Origin: Manduca sexta
Lineage: Eukaryota; Arthropoda; Insecta; Lepidoptera; Sphingidae
Direction of reading: 5' to 3'
DNA: 64,000 nt
NCBI RefSeq assembly: GCF_014839805.1
Contig: NC_051142.1
Span: 744,001 to 808,000 of the forward strand
Part shown: positions 56,201 through 62,890 of the stretch, piece after piece
How positions within the stretch are numbered: position 1 is the stretch's first letter
How the letters are laid out: the number at the start of each line of letters is the position of its first letter
Program-made: the position numbers and the translations under genes
Notes under the pieces: generated by a model
What the model was told of the DNA's origin: nothing
Seen by the model: only the letters and a program-made list of their open reading frames with translations
Database searches by the model: none

Positions 56201-59200
56201 TATGATTGAAATTAAATGTAAACAATTTACTCTATCATATTATGCCGAAATATCGCAAGATATTATTATAAATGACATTAAAATACCTTATAACCAAACT
56301 ACGCTACCTAGGTCCTTCATTACCGAATTAAATAGCTATCCCTATAATTATAAACTCGAATTAATATTTAATATCACTAACAAACACATTGAACAGTGCC
56401 TTACTAGAGCAATTTCCTGAACGCCTAATCTTGAGCAGTTTGATAAGTCTTATTAACCCAGTAATATGCTAATGCGTACTTCATCTTCATAACAGTGTCC
56501 CACGATAATTAATGCCCGGCCTTTATTTCAATTAACAGAGTCCTAATTGCAGTCGTTCGTACTAACGCGGAATAAGCATCTTATTAATGCAAGAAACAAT
56601 TCTGACAACTAGAAAGATGACCTTCAATAGAGATTGTGGCAATTGTGGTTGAAAATAATAAAATTGTGTTCGATATAATTTAGGTTATACAATTTTTTTT
56701 AACTAACGGCACCTGTGACTGATTTGATTGGTGACGATGGTTAAAAATCGCAGCTTGTTACATGTAGGAAGGTAATTAGAAATTAATAGAAGGCATTGCA
56801 GGCGGAATGTGAATACCTTTCTTCTCAGCTTACACTTTAGAAATATATAGTGTGATTCTGCTTATTATTTTCTTAATTTATATTAAGACTACGTAAAATA
56901 ATAATAACTATGTTATATATCAAACAATTATCAGGCATATAATATTTTTTCTAAATAATTTTGATCCTAAAAAGCACGCAATGAATATCGGATTAACGGC
57001 AAATTAATATTCAAAAACAATTCAAAGGCAATCTCACGTTAGAGTTCATTTTAAGTACTGAAACACTAAAGAAAACTTTCATGTCACTTGGAAAATGCTT
57101 TGCAGAGCTCTGTGTGATTTTAGCCGCCGCAGCAACAGGTTTCAGTGGCGACTGTGTCTGAGAACTAAACACATGTCAGAAACTCAGGCGTGTCACAAAG
57201 GTCACATTGGAAAACTTTTGATAAAATCTTAGTTTGCGTACAAAGTAGTACAGAATACGTTTTGGGCGTATTGACGATCGGAAAAACTGCCACGGCAATG
57301 ACATTATACATCAAGTAATAAGATACGCTGTAAAATAGCAGCCGAATTTATTAGTGGAGTTTTGTCTCTATCAATAAACTAGCTTATACTTACAAAATGG
57401 CATTAACACTGTAAAATAAATCATAAAAAATATAAAATAAATTTTCAAACATTACGTCAATGAATTGTTTTTGAATATAAGTAGTTTTATCTCTCCCCGT
57501 CCTTCATCTACTATAATCCATTCGGAGATTATTCTAATTTGGTATCCATTCGGAGATTATTCTACGTAGACAACCATTATACGTCTAACTGAAGTAATGG
57601 ATTCGTGCATCACGCAAAAACACTTTATAATTTTATGGTATTTTCCCGGTTCTAACATGTTTTATAGTTTTTACAATAAGTTAGCCCGAAACGCTACAAT
57701 GTCTAACAAAAATCTCAGTTCTTCAATGAAACACTATACTAAGTGAACGTCCATTAATAACTGTGTGCTAATTTATCCTTGAGCCAGATCCCGTTCTGTC
57801 CATATGGTCTATACAATAAATACATTTTAGTAGAAACTCTAACTTATCCAAATTCGTATACACGTTTTCCGGCATATACAATATTCATATATACAAACAG
57901 AACTGAATTTGTTCTAAACGGTACATATGAATTCAAAGATAAAAAATCCAGTCTACATCTAACCTCAATAAAATTACAGGATAGGAAATAACCCGTTCTC
58001 TTAATAGTTTATAACTGTGTCTTGCTATTTTAAGACTTATATAATAGCGTAAAAGCGATTTCCGTTATTCATACGACATTGACATTGACCTTTGCTGGCT
58101 AGATAGTTCTATTACAATAATTACTTAAAGTACTGACCAGTTATTGACTATCTTATCATACAAGGGCATCTGATATAGCTCCAATCAACTAATAATAAGA
58201 AAAGGTACTTATAAACGGAATGATATAACTATTTATAACATACTGATTGTAGTTAACGTAGTTGCACATAGTTGCATATTGCATATAGTTTTTGTTGATT
58301 AAAATATTGAATACATAAGTTAAATCATTTCTTTACTTTTCAACGTTCAGATTCACTATAAATTTTGTCGGTCCTATTCCCTTCAATTAAAATATATAAT
58401 TAAATGTAATACACTTCGCACACAATGTGTACAGACAAACTTAATGCCATGGGCATTCTCTCCCCATCAACCTTACGATGTTGAAGTGATAAACAGAGGC
58501 GAATCTATAATAGAAAATAAATAATAAAAGTAACGATGAAACAAATGTATGTAATAATTATAAAACGTAATAAATATATATTTATAAACAAGTACATAAA
58601 TACACTAATAAGCTGCAAGGAGAATCTGCTATTTCAGACAACAATAATTGTCTAACTCTGTCATATTAAAATGCCGGTCGTATGTAGGACGGCTTGATTT
58701 CGAATGATAAATGACACTAACCTCGTTCCTGCCTGCAGGTACAAAAACGCACCAGCCCCGCGGGAGGGTTTCCTGCTTCGGAAGCGATTGTCTGACGCGT
58801 CCGCGTCGGCGGCGCGCTGGAGTGGCCTCAACTCCAAAACCACTTCCCTGGGCAGCCTCGGCGGCGCCAATGCGCAGCCGCCACCACCACAACTCTCACC
58901 ACACACTACCAGCTTCGGAAGGTGGTCTACCAGTCGGCTTAATTCTAATCAGGTAAGAGATTTCGTAGTAATTACAGTATTAAATTTAACTTCTGAAAAT
59001 GCAATCAGCTTTCAGAATCGTTTAAAAATCGATCGACAAATTTTGAAAGTAACGGAAATGTCTTAAAGCATGGAATTTCTCAAAGCAAAAGTGTTTGACT
59101 CGAATGTTCGCGTTAAAATCCGCAAAATAGGTTTTATTTCAAAGGCAAACAAATCAACTAAGTACCAATAAAACTAAGGTCGCCAATAATTACATCGATT

Positions 59201-61746
59201 AATTTAAATTTAGTTTGTTAATTATTTTTAAATCCAGAATATATTAATACATTATAAAACCAATCTAATATCAGCAAAGACTGAATATCCGAAACATCAC
59301 GTATTTCATAAATCATTCCAATCGCAGCCCTAATATCAATTACGGAAGGTTCAACAGCCGCGAAGCTATTCCTTCTGTTACTAAGTCACCTCTTTACTTA
59401 ATGCTCCTTCAGAACGATTACTGGCACTTACACGGCTTCCTCTCAGGCTTTTTGTATTCGTTCGTTCCCCTTTGAGTGAGGAACCAACTATAAGTATCTG
59501 CAAATACTGTTCGGTTAATCTTATACGATATTTATGGGTATTTCCGAAATACACGTGTTTATACTTGAAAATATTGAAACGTAGGAGACAATCGGGAAGA
59601 TTTGTAGACTTTTATATTCTTAGCGACTTCCTTAATTGTTGTTACAAATATTATATACTTACACAAGAGACTCGCTTCGACCACTCGCCTTCCTGGATAT
59701 TCATAAAACTTTACCAAACTAAAGTACCCTTAGGCTTGTACGGATAATGTGATTTATGCTAAACCATCGATTAGGTTACAAATACAAATTAATGCATTTT
59801 CTTAAATCTATGGTGTACAATGGGAGGCTTTATCGCTACAAACGATCTCTTCCAGGCTACCTTTCAGTTACAACTAAGTGAAAGTGTTATACTAATTGTA
59901 ATAATAATAATAATAATATCAGCCCTGTATTATATACTTGCCCACTGCTGAGCACGGGCCTCCTCTACTACTGAGAGAGATTAGGCCTTAATCCACCACG
60001 CTGGCCTAGTGCGGGTTGGTAATAATAATACTATACTAATTACATTTTAACTAATTGTGTTTAACGTTCCGGCAGACTTCCCCGTGCTCGTCGACCCGCA
60101 GCAGCATTCGCGGCACGAGCCCCTTGTGTTCGCCCTCAGCTAGATCTTCATTCAGCGCCCGCCAGCCCTACCTTGGATGGAGGAGTCAGGAGCGACTAAA
60201 CTCTACGCCTAGAACACCGCATGAGAGGTACCATTTTGATTACTTGCGTATGCTGTGTACGCAGTGGAGGCCTTAAAGAGTCGTGAACAGCTCATGGTCC
60301 CCACCTTGTATGGCGCGCAAAGAAAAAAGCATTGCTTTGCACAATTACGCTCTGCTCTATGTTATTGTTAAAGCGGGGGAAGGGAAGTGGAGGAGGAACA
60401 TATGTCTCGACTTTACCTATAATTCATACTTTTCTCATTCTCTATATCAACTTGCCCCGACCCTGGGCCATTGGGTGGCGTCACTGTAGCCTGTAACCTG
60501 AAGAATAATATCTACTGCTCAATAAACCGTCGGAGCTATACCTTTATGCATTTGTCTTTACTATGCATACATTAAGTTCTTTAATTTGCATACCAAGTAA
60601 ATTATCGCCTTGGCCACATAATGTTGACATTACCTCCAATTAATCCCTGTGCGTTAGTTAGTTAATGACATCATATTTGTCTGATGAAGTCATGAGTCAG
60701 CTACTCGCAGTAAACTTATTATTAGTGTCATAGTTTTTACTCTTCCTTGCTTTTGTTACAATACTTATAAGGATTGTAAATAAAAAAATATATATCAGGT
60801 CTTCTTTTAACACGGGCAAATCCATTTACGGATTTCTTCTCGACTCACCGGTCTACAGGGTAGGTACTTCTGAGTTAAACTCCGTTGGTTAGAGGGTTAA
60901 TTACAATTATTATCATGTGGAAAATGCGGCAGCATAGTGGATTTCAGAATATCGTACAAATTCTTTTTCGTTGTACAATTACAAAACCTGCGCTTGCCCA
61001 ACTCTGATATGGAATTGACGTAAAAAAATTTAATGTCCAATGTTATTGATACAGAATGATATGGGATTGACGTAAAATATTTTCATTTTACACAAACGTT
61101 TTGTCCTACTTTTAGCGAAGACACTACCTAACCCAAGTTTATTTTCTAGACTAGCATCATCCCTGCTCCAACACTCAACAACGCAGTCCGCTTCGTCAAA
61201 GGCATCGGAGGAAATCCAAACGTCGATCAAGGAAGTGACGTCAGCTATCGTGCACTACGTGTCGGGACTCGAACCCGCTAACGGCGACATCGATCGGCAA
61301 CCATCGCCGCGATCAAGTCAGAAACTATATTGGCTCGAAAGTTCTTTTGTTGGTGAGTACATTTAAAGCGATTATTTCACATAAAGATGACCATACATAC
61401 TACTTAGTAGAACCTATTGTTCGCTTATAATCAGTTAATGGTATTATTATAATCACATAGGTATAAAGCTGAAACAGTGTCGTAAAAGATCTCTATCCTA
61501 TTTAAAATAAACCATTGAAATATATCCCTTTATTTTCCCTATTTTGATCGCTCTGCATCAACAGAACTACATAAAAATCAGTAGAAGATCGATAAATACA
61601 TGATCATCATCGCATTTCCAGGTACTAAACCCCTGGAGTCACCGCAGACCCCCCTGGTAGTATCGGAATCGTTACCTCCCCCCCACCCCCGGCCGCCATC
61701 GTCGCTGCGGCTCGACCATCGCGCGGCGCCCGGTGAGCGAGCGTGA
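11111..61746 (+). CDS. Gene model: uncharacterised insect Ser/Pro/Arg-rich protein, long isoform, 5'-incomplete
   Basis: Joined coding exons are 11111-11254, 11740-13496, 55486-55583, 58739-58952, 60076-60227, 61150-61352 and 61622-61746 (stop TGA). Junction phases are 1, 0, 2, 0, 2 and 1, and all agree. The visible product is 896 residues plus a split first codon; the start is missing. The protein is mostly low-complexity and probably disordered. It has acidic/serine tracts, polyproline at about residues 242-248, a charged helical stretch at about 282-345, and an RVxF-like KGVTF at 425-429. A hydrophobic-then-basic patch lies near 493-516. The shared C-terminal module spans 634-896. No signal peptide, membrane segment or catalytic motif is visible. 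I do not recognise the family. The C-terminal exons look the most constrained and would be the best family probe. A scaffold or cytoskeleton-linked adaptor role is only a guess from composition. Confidence 0.78.
11366..11382 (-). promoter_or_regulatory. CTCF-like motif downstream of exon 11111
   Basis: The minus strand reads ACACTAGATGGCGCTGT; 13 of 14 positions fit CCASYAGRKGGCRS. It also forms the left arm of the 93-bp inverted repeat. Confidence 0.4.
11444..11459 (+). promoter_or_regulatory. CTCF-like motif, opposite orientation
   Basis: GGGTAGATGGCGCTGT; 11 of 14 positions fit the CTCF core. Right arm of the inverted repeat. Confidence 0.33.
11740..13496 (+). CDS. Large GC-rich coding exon, proline/arginine/serine-rich disordered region
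   Basis: The acceptor is caccgccag|GG and the donor is GTGCAG|gtgagt, a perfect consensus. The exon is 1757 bp, starts in phase 1 and ends in phase 0. The frame opens SECDSESEREWACPAKRRRC, so the exon extends 131 bases upstream of the first TTG codon at 11871. In order, using residues of the visible protein: a KRRR cluster at 64-67 (possible nuclear signal), many Ser/Pro stretches, polyproline near 242-248, and a charged helix-prone stretch at about 282-345 containing RLDETARRALAESADYDREL. Then come KGVTF at 425-429, a TTESETTASDDADD acidic run, a hydrophobic/basic patch GFLSRFANFRFSGRKEKK near 497-514, and a C-terminal KSMEFLLDKESAQTVQ. GC content is far above that of the flanks. If the donor is not used, translation runs on to a TAA at 13686, adding 63 residues. 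Confidence 0.85.
15452..15459. promoter_or_regulatory. CRE palindrome TGACGTCA
   Basis: Perfect ATF/CREB-type 8-mer in the intron (context gtatgacgtcactg). Confidence 0.3.
15663..15762. repeat. Foldback-family right half
   Basis: 'cgtgaccacgaaggctgcaa', 'gttttcgaaacgtcggaaga', 'gataaaatctgcaaaatagt'. Confidence 0.6.
16091..16190. repeat. Two-copy tandem repeat of about 60 bp
   Basis: The unit has 'gctacagatttgggtatt' and 'gctacagttttgggtatt', each followed by aaactat..tatagtta. Confidence 0.55.
16484..16590 (+). repeat. 3' fragment of second-family SINE
   Basis: 'gataggctcgctccctatca' and 'cctttcggggataga' match the tail half of 32127-32386. Confidence 0.6.
17676..17872. repeat. Foldback-family copy
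   Basis: 'acgcgaatgttagaaaatta', 'ttatcgcggttttcatataa', 'cacgacgtttcgaagatttt', then a diverged right arm with 'gggagaaaagaataatataa'. Confidence 0.6.
20133..20320. repeat. Foldback (MITE-like) element with perfect 38-bp inverted arms
   Basis: Arms at 20163-20200 and 20273-20310 are exact reverse complements, beginning taaactatttttcggatttt. The core contains two imperfect, oppositely oriented copies of the 'gcaaagtcttcgaaacgtcg' word. The flank 'cgaatgttagacattaaaat' is shared with other copies in the window. There is no coding capacity. Confidence 0.75.
22984..23178 (+). mobile_element. Short Helitron-like element
   Basis: Begins TCTATAATATAAAAATGAAT and ends caatgtctttcggttcaaCTAG|T. Closely related to 36895-37179. 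Confidence 0.6.
27374..27423. repeat. Near-perfect 50-nt hairpin
   Basis: Arms 27374-27396 and 27401-27423 pair over 23 positions with one mismatch and leave a 4-nt loop (atta). No repeat family recognised. Confidence 0.6.
30281..30288. promoter_or_regulatory. CRE palindrome TGACGTCA
   Basis: Perfect 8-mer (context ttctgacgtcacgcg). It lies 50 bases upstream of a GC-richer stretch at 30330-30480. Confidence 0.3.
31046..31172 (+). repeat. Truncated copy of the second SINE family
   Basis: Head (ttcggtggcgta) and middle (ctactcagtatcaac, aatttgtgcccaatat) match 32127-32386; the tail is missing. Confidence 0.65.
32127..32386 (-). repeat. tRNA-derived SINE, second family, full length
   Basis: On the minus strand it begins CTGCCTCGGTGGCGTAGTTG (A-box region) and has a GGTTCGAATCCCGGG B box. 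A body with 'ctactcagtatcagcccgg' follows, then a 'cgccccctatcacatcatgg' block and an ATGT-repeat tail. It serves as the reference copy for this family. Confidence 0.78.
36598..36845 (-). mobile_element. Helitron-like element
   Basis: On the minus strand it starts near 'tactaatattataaacgcga', carries 'ccaacggatttggatgaaat', and ends 'aagccgcgagcactacCTAG'. Confidence 0.6.
36895..37179 (+). mobile_element. Helitron-like element
   Basis: Starts TCTATATTTATAAAAATGAA and ends acaacgtctgtcgggtcaaCTAG. It pairs with 22984-23178 as a second copy; the two differ by substitutions and a longer middle here. Confidence 0.62.
38062..38069. promoter_or_regulatory. CRE palindrome GTGACGTCAC
   Basis: Ten-base palindrome, the best of the CRE-like sites here. 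Confidence 0.32.
38497..38511 (-). promoter_or_regulatory. CTCF-like motif in the long intron
   Basis: The minus strand reads ACAGTAGATGGCGCTA; 13 of 14 positions fit CCASYAGRKGGCRS. Confidence 0.38.
41272..41385 (+). mobile_element. Fragment of Helitron-like element
   Basis: 'ctactttttatccagggaaa' and 'cttttacgcatgcggagtcg' match the 3' half of the lepidopteran Helitron type also seen at 46298-46466. An overlapping 130-codon open frame is accidental at least in this part. Confidence 0.5.
41759..41965 (+). mobile_element. Helitron-like element, 5' part
   Basis: 'tatactaatatataaagctg', 'gtttgcttgaacgcgaaaat' and 'caagaactactaaacggatt' match the 5' half of the family, followed by a CTAT-rich stretch. 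The 3' end is unclear. Confidence 0.5.
44872..44975. repeat. Foldback-family left half
   Basis: 'aactattttacggattttat', 'ctctcgacgtttcgaagatt', then a diverged 'gtggtcacagagcggactta'. Confidence 0.55.
45623..45806 (+). mobile_element. Degraded Helitron-like element
   Basis: TCTATCTATACATATTGC opening, 'tcttctgaacggattttttt' middle, GC-rich end 'gggcggggcgcgggcaca'. The terminal CTAG is not intact. Confidence 0.45.
46103..46250. repeat. Foldback-family copy
   Basis: Has 'cgcgaatgttagacattaaa', 'aactatttttcgga', 'ccacgaaggctgcaaagtct' and 'aaaccgcgataaaatcc'. The left arm is shortened compared with 20133-20320. Confidence 0.65.
46298..46466 (+). mobile_element. Helitron-like element
   Basis: Starts TCTATACTAATAAATAAAGC, has 'gtttgaacgcgctaatataa', and ends 'cttcttcacgcaggcggagt' then cgcgagCTAG. 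Confidence 0.62.
47645..47815 (-). mobile_element. Helitron-like element
   Basis: On the minus strand: 5' words 'gaacgcactaatgtcaggaa', 3' end 'cacgcaggcgaagtcgcgag' then caaaagCTAG. Same family as 46298-46466. Confidence 0.6.
48856..48863. promoter_or_regulatory. CRE palindrome TGACGTCA
   Basis: Perfect 8-mer at the edge of a GC-richer non-repeat intronic block at 48580-48900. Confidence 0.32.
53080..53340 (+). promoter_or_regulatory. GC-rich island, candidate internal promoter
   Basis: This is a sharp GC- and CpG-rich block inside AT-rich intron, about 1 kb upstream of the alternative coding exon. Two matches to the insect initiator (TCAGTC) occur at 53122-53127 and 53302-53307, both on the + strand. 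I found no TATA box or downstream element at a convincing distance. Short open frames here on both strands lack coding features and are likely by-products of high GC. Placing the transcription start here is an inference from composition and from the downstream donor and acceptor. Confidence 0.42.
53302..53655 (+). other. Candidate 5' leader exon of the short isoform
   Basis: The segment ends at ATCAGG|gtgagt (intron begins 53656), a perfect 5' splice site. A 441-bp intron to the acceptor ttttctcattcaag before 54097 would place the ATG at 54117 twenty bases into the next exon. The upstream limit is a guess set by the second initiator match. The leader contains ATG triplets, for example at 53563 followed at once by TGA, so upstream ORFs are possible. 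Confidence 0.38.
54117..55283 (+). CDS. Alternative first coding exon giving a distinct 389-residue N-terminus
   Basis: The open frame starts at ATG 54117 in the context CTAAAATGG, 20 bases after a good acceptor (ttttctcattcaag). It begins MVSVVLLTTEEVLQRNGFWY, and the first 60 residues are Trp/Tyr-rich and look folded. The rest is acidic and serine-rich, with APPPPIENLE near 158-167 and an RVxF-type RKVSF at 221-225. The frame is also open upstream to an ATG at 53916, but that stretch is hydrophobic and AT-rich and crosses the acceptor, so I prefer 54117. A GTAATT donor after TCG at 55283 ends in phase 0 and joins the shared exon at 55486, giving a 652-residue isoform. If unspliced, the stop is TAA at 55296-55298 (393 residues). 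It could instead be a separate nested gene. Function not recognised. Confidence 0.7.
55284..55485 (+). other. 202-bp intron or alternative 3' end after the alternative exon
   Basis: The candidate donor GTAATT is weak. The acceptor is strong and shared with the long isoform. Within it are the in-frame TAA (55296-55298) and two AATAAA hexamers at 55330-55335 and 55411-55416. Retention plus polyadenylation would therefore make a standalone 393-residue mRNA. The sequence alone does not say which outcome dominates. Confidence 0.5.
55486..55583 (+). CDS. Shared coding exon containing the LSEHELRVQRSLQKLNVPEW motif
   Basis: This 98-bp exon has acceptor ttttttgttacag and donor TG|gtgagt; it enters in phase 0 and leaves in phase 2. 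It encodes PPENELQKNSDRVLSEHELR and continues VQRSLQKLNVPEW, with the Trp codon split as TG|G across the next junction. The segment is amphipathic and helix-prone and lacks the low-complexity character of the preceding exons. It is therefore probably the conserved core of the protein. Both alternative N-termini can splice to it in frame. I do not recognise the family, but this motif is the best query for homologues. Confidence 0.85.
55584..58738 (+). other. Intron, no further exon seen
   Basis: This AT-rich intron of 3155 bp lies between gtgagtg and cctgcag. Small open frames at 56070-56420 and 57779-57991 are AT-biased and lack matching splice sites in the required phase (2 in). There is a 21-bp exact direct repeat at 57516-57536 and 57544-57564. 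Confidence 0.7.
57516..57564. repeat. Exact 21-bp direct repeat, period 28
   Basis: atccattcggagattattct plus a, at 57516-57536 and 57544-57564. Confidence 0.7.
58739..58952 (+). CDS. Shared coding exon, Arg/Ser/Pro-rich
   Basis: This 214-bp exon has acceptor gcctgcag and donor CAG|gtaaga; it enters in phase 2 and leaves in phase 0. The first G completes Trp, then the frame reads YKNAPAPREGFLLRKRLSDA, then AARWSGLNSKTTSLGSLGG, a PPPPQ stretch and TTSFGRWSTSRLNSNQ. Basic and serine residues dominate, with RKRLSDA and GRWSTS resembling basophilic kinase or 14-3-3 type contexts (inference from short motifs only). GC content rises sharply against the flanking intron, which supports an exon. Confidence 0.85.
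58953..60075 (+). other. Intron carrying a SINE tail just upstream of the next exon
   Basis: This 1123-bp intron holds a fragment of the foldback family near 59096-59150 and a truncated SINE at 59898-60020. The SINE ends about 55 bp before the acceptor, so the branch point and polypyrimidine tract lie in the short remaining stretch. Confidence 0.65.
59885..60020 (-). repeat. Truncated SINE close to exon 60076
   Basis: Same family as 1561-1879. It starts with the AAT-repeat tail and keeps the cttgcccactgctgagcacg block, but lacks the tRNA-like head. Confidence 0.7.
60076..60227 (+). CDS. Shared coding exon, serine/arginine-rich
   Basis: This 152-bp exon has acceptor cgttccggcag and donor GAG AG|gtacca; it enters in phase 0 and leaves in phase 2. 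It encodes TSPCSSTRSSIRGTSPLCSP, then SARSSFSARQPYLGWRSQER and LNSTPRTPHE, with the last AG completed by A at 61150 to give Arg. It contains many Ser-Pro and Thr-Pro sites and is probably phosphorylated and disordered (inference). The donor sequence gtacca is weaker than its neighbours, but phase agreement with the next exon supports it. Confidence 0.8.
60228..61149 (+). other. Intron, nothing else seen
   Basis: This 922-bp AT-rich intron lies between gtacca and the acceptor tttattttctag. The small open frames inside are short and lack compatible splice sites. Confidence 0.65.
61150..61352 (+). CDS. Shared coding exon with a conserved-looking helical and Trp-containing segment
   Basis: This 203-bp exon has acceptor tttattttctag and donor TTG|gtgagt. 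Using the first AG (61148-61149) restores phase 2: A completes Arg, then LASSLLQHSTTQSASSKASE. The second AG at 61153-61154 would break the frame. The exon continues EIQTSIKEVTSAIVHYVSGL and ends SSQKLYWLESSFV plus a split Gly. The segment EEIQTSIKEVTSAIVHYVSG is helix-prone and non-repetitive. Together with LYWLESSFVG it looks like the second conserved block of the C-terminus. It also contains a TGACGTCA palindrome at 61236-61243, coincidental with codons. Confidence 0.85.
61353..61621 (+). other. Short intron
   Basis: This 269-bp AT-rich intron lies between gtgagtac and catttccag; no repeat or open frame of note. Confidence 0.75.
61622..61746 (+). CDS. Terminal coding exon with stop codon
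   Basis: The acceptor is atcgcatttccag; GT completes the split Gly, then the frame reads TKPLESPQTPLVVSESLPPP, a proline-rich tail, and APGERA followed by TGA at 61744-61746. A good donor-like sequence (CCG|gtgagc at 61733) lies 14 bases before the stop. A further downstream exon is possible, but I find no convincing acceptor and frame after it. Ending here is therefore the simpler reading. Confidence 0.78.
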
Positions 61747-62484
61747 CCACTCCACGCCACGCACTGCAGGTTTCGATGCACCGACTAGCACATTCCCGAT
61801 AATACCACCAAAATAGTATATTTTCAATTAAGCGGGCAACATTCAAAAATTTACGGCTCTGGGTACATATATTTAGTCAGTCGTAAGGCAACTAAAAAAA
61901 CGTTGCATGAAAATCTTATATTTCAGATTAGTGTTGCTCGTTACAAATTATCTTCTAGATAATGAGGTTATGCATTTATAGTAGTCTAAATCTAAACCTG
62001 CAGTGTATCTTGTTAATTTTATGTTATGTTTAATACTCTGTGCGTTATTTTTGTGCTGTTTTGTGTATTTAGTTTCTTATTTGTGAAATTAAATCGTTTA
62101 GTTGGTACCGAATGATTTAATTTTACGAAAAGAAAATATATTATATGTGTAATAGAGCTTTATAGACTGTGTGTAAGACTCAGGACCATTATGATTATCA
62201 ATACGTATTATTATTATTTTTGTGAAATATATTATGCACTATTTTTGGACTCCCAGATTCAGTTCATTTTGTAAAATGTTTTTAATTTTGCATTGTGGAA
62301 ACAAAGCACTGGCTTGTAGACGCTTACAGTTTTAATTTATGTGTTATTCACGATCACAGCTTTGTTTTTTATTTGGCGGACTTTTTATTAAATCAGGGTA
62401 AAATTTATGTATTATTAGAATGAAAAATGCAAGTTTTCTCATCCGCCAACATGGAGAGACATAATCTTTAGATAAATGTTGTTA

Positions 62485-62490
62485 AATAAA
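62485..62490 (+). terminator. Candidate poly(A) signal, proximal
   Basis: Canonical AATAAA about 740 bases after the stop; an alternative, earlier 3' end. Confidence 0.35.
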
Positions 62491-62869
62491 ATTGAGAATT
62501 ATATGCAAAGAATTAACGCATTTCTTCTAAGAGGTTTAACATTGTTAAGAAATAATTATATAAACTCGACATATCACTGATTCATTGGTAATTTTGGTAC
62601 CTAAAACGATTTCATTATGACAATGGAATAGTCAATAGTTAAGTTTAATTGTTTTAGAATTATTGCCATATTGAAAACATTGCAAAAATCTGTCATTTAT
62701 ACCAGTTATATCAAATAGTTGATAATTACATACAATGTACAGATTAAATTATTTTGTTTTGTGTGTTTATTTTAATGTAATAACTTAGCAGTTAGTTTAA
62801 AGCTAGCAAGATGCATAACTAGTTTTTTTTTGTAAATACATTATGTTGCTATATTTTATTTTAGGTGCT

Positions 62870-62875
62870 AATAAA
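62870..62875 (+). terminator. Candidate poly(A) signal, distal
   Basis: Canonical AATAAA followed by a T-rich run (ctttttctg). It gives a 3' UTR of about 1.1 kb. Confidence 0.5.
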
Positions 62876-62890
62876 CTTTTTCTGTCTTCA

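Larger units (their letters stand above)
61747..62890 (+). other. Probable 3' UTR
   Basis: This is AT-rich, stop-laden sequence after the TGA with no repeat insertions seen. AATAAA hexamers lie at 62485-62490 and 62870-62875, and the second is followed by a T-rich stretch. The 3' end is probably within about 30 bases after one of them. Confidence 0.55.

Noticed and set aside
58629..58906. Minus-strand open frames opposite exon 58739
   Set aside because: They are shadows of the GC-rich exon. The + frame has both splice sites in phase.
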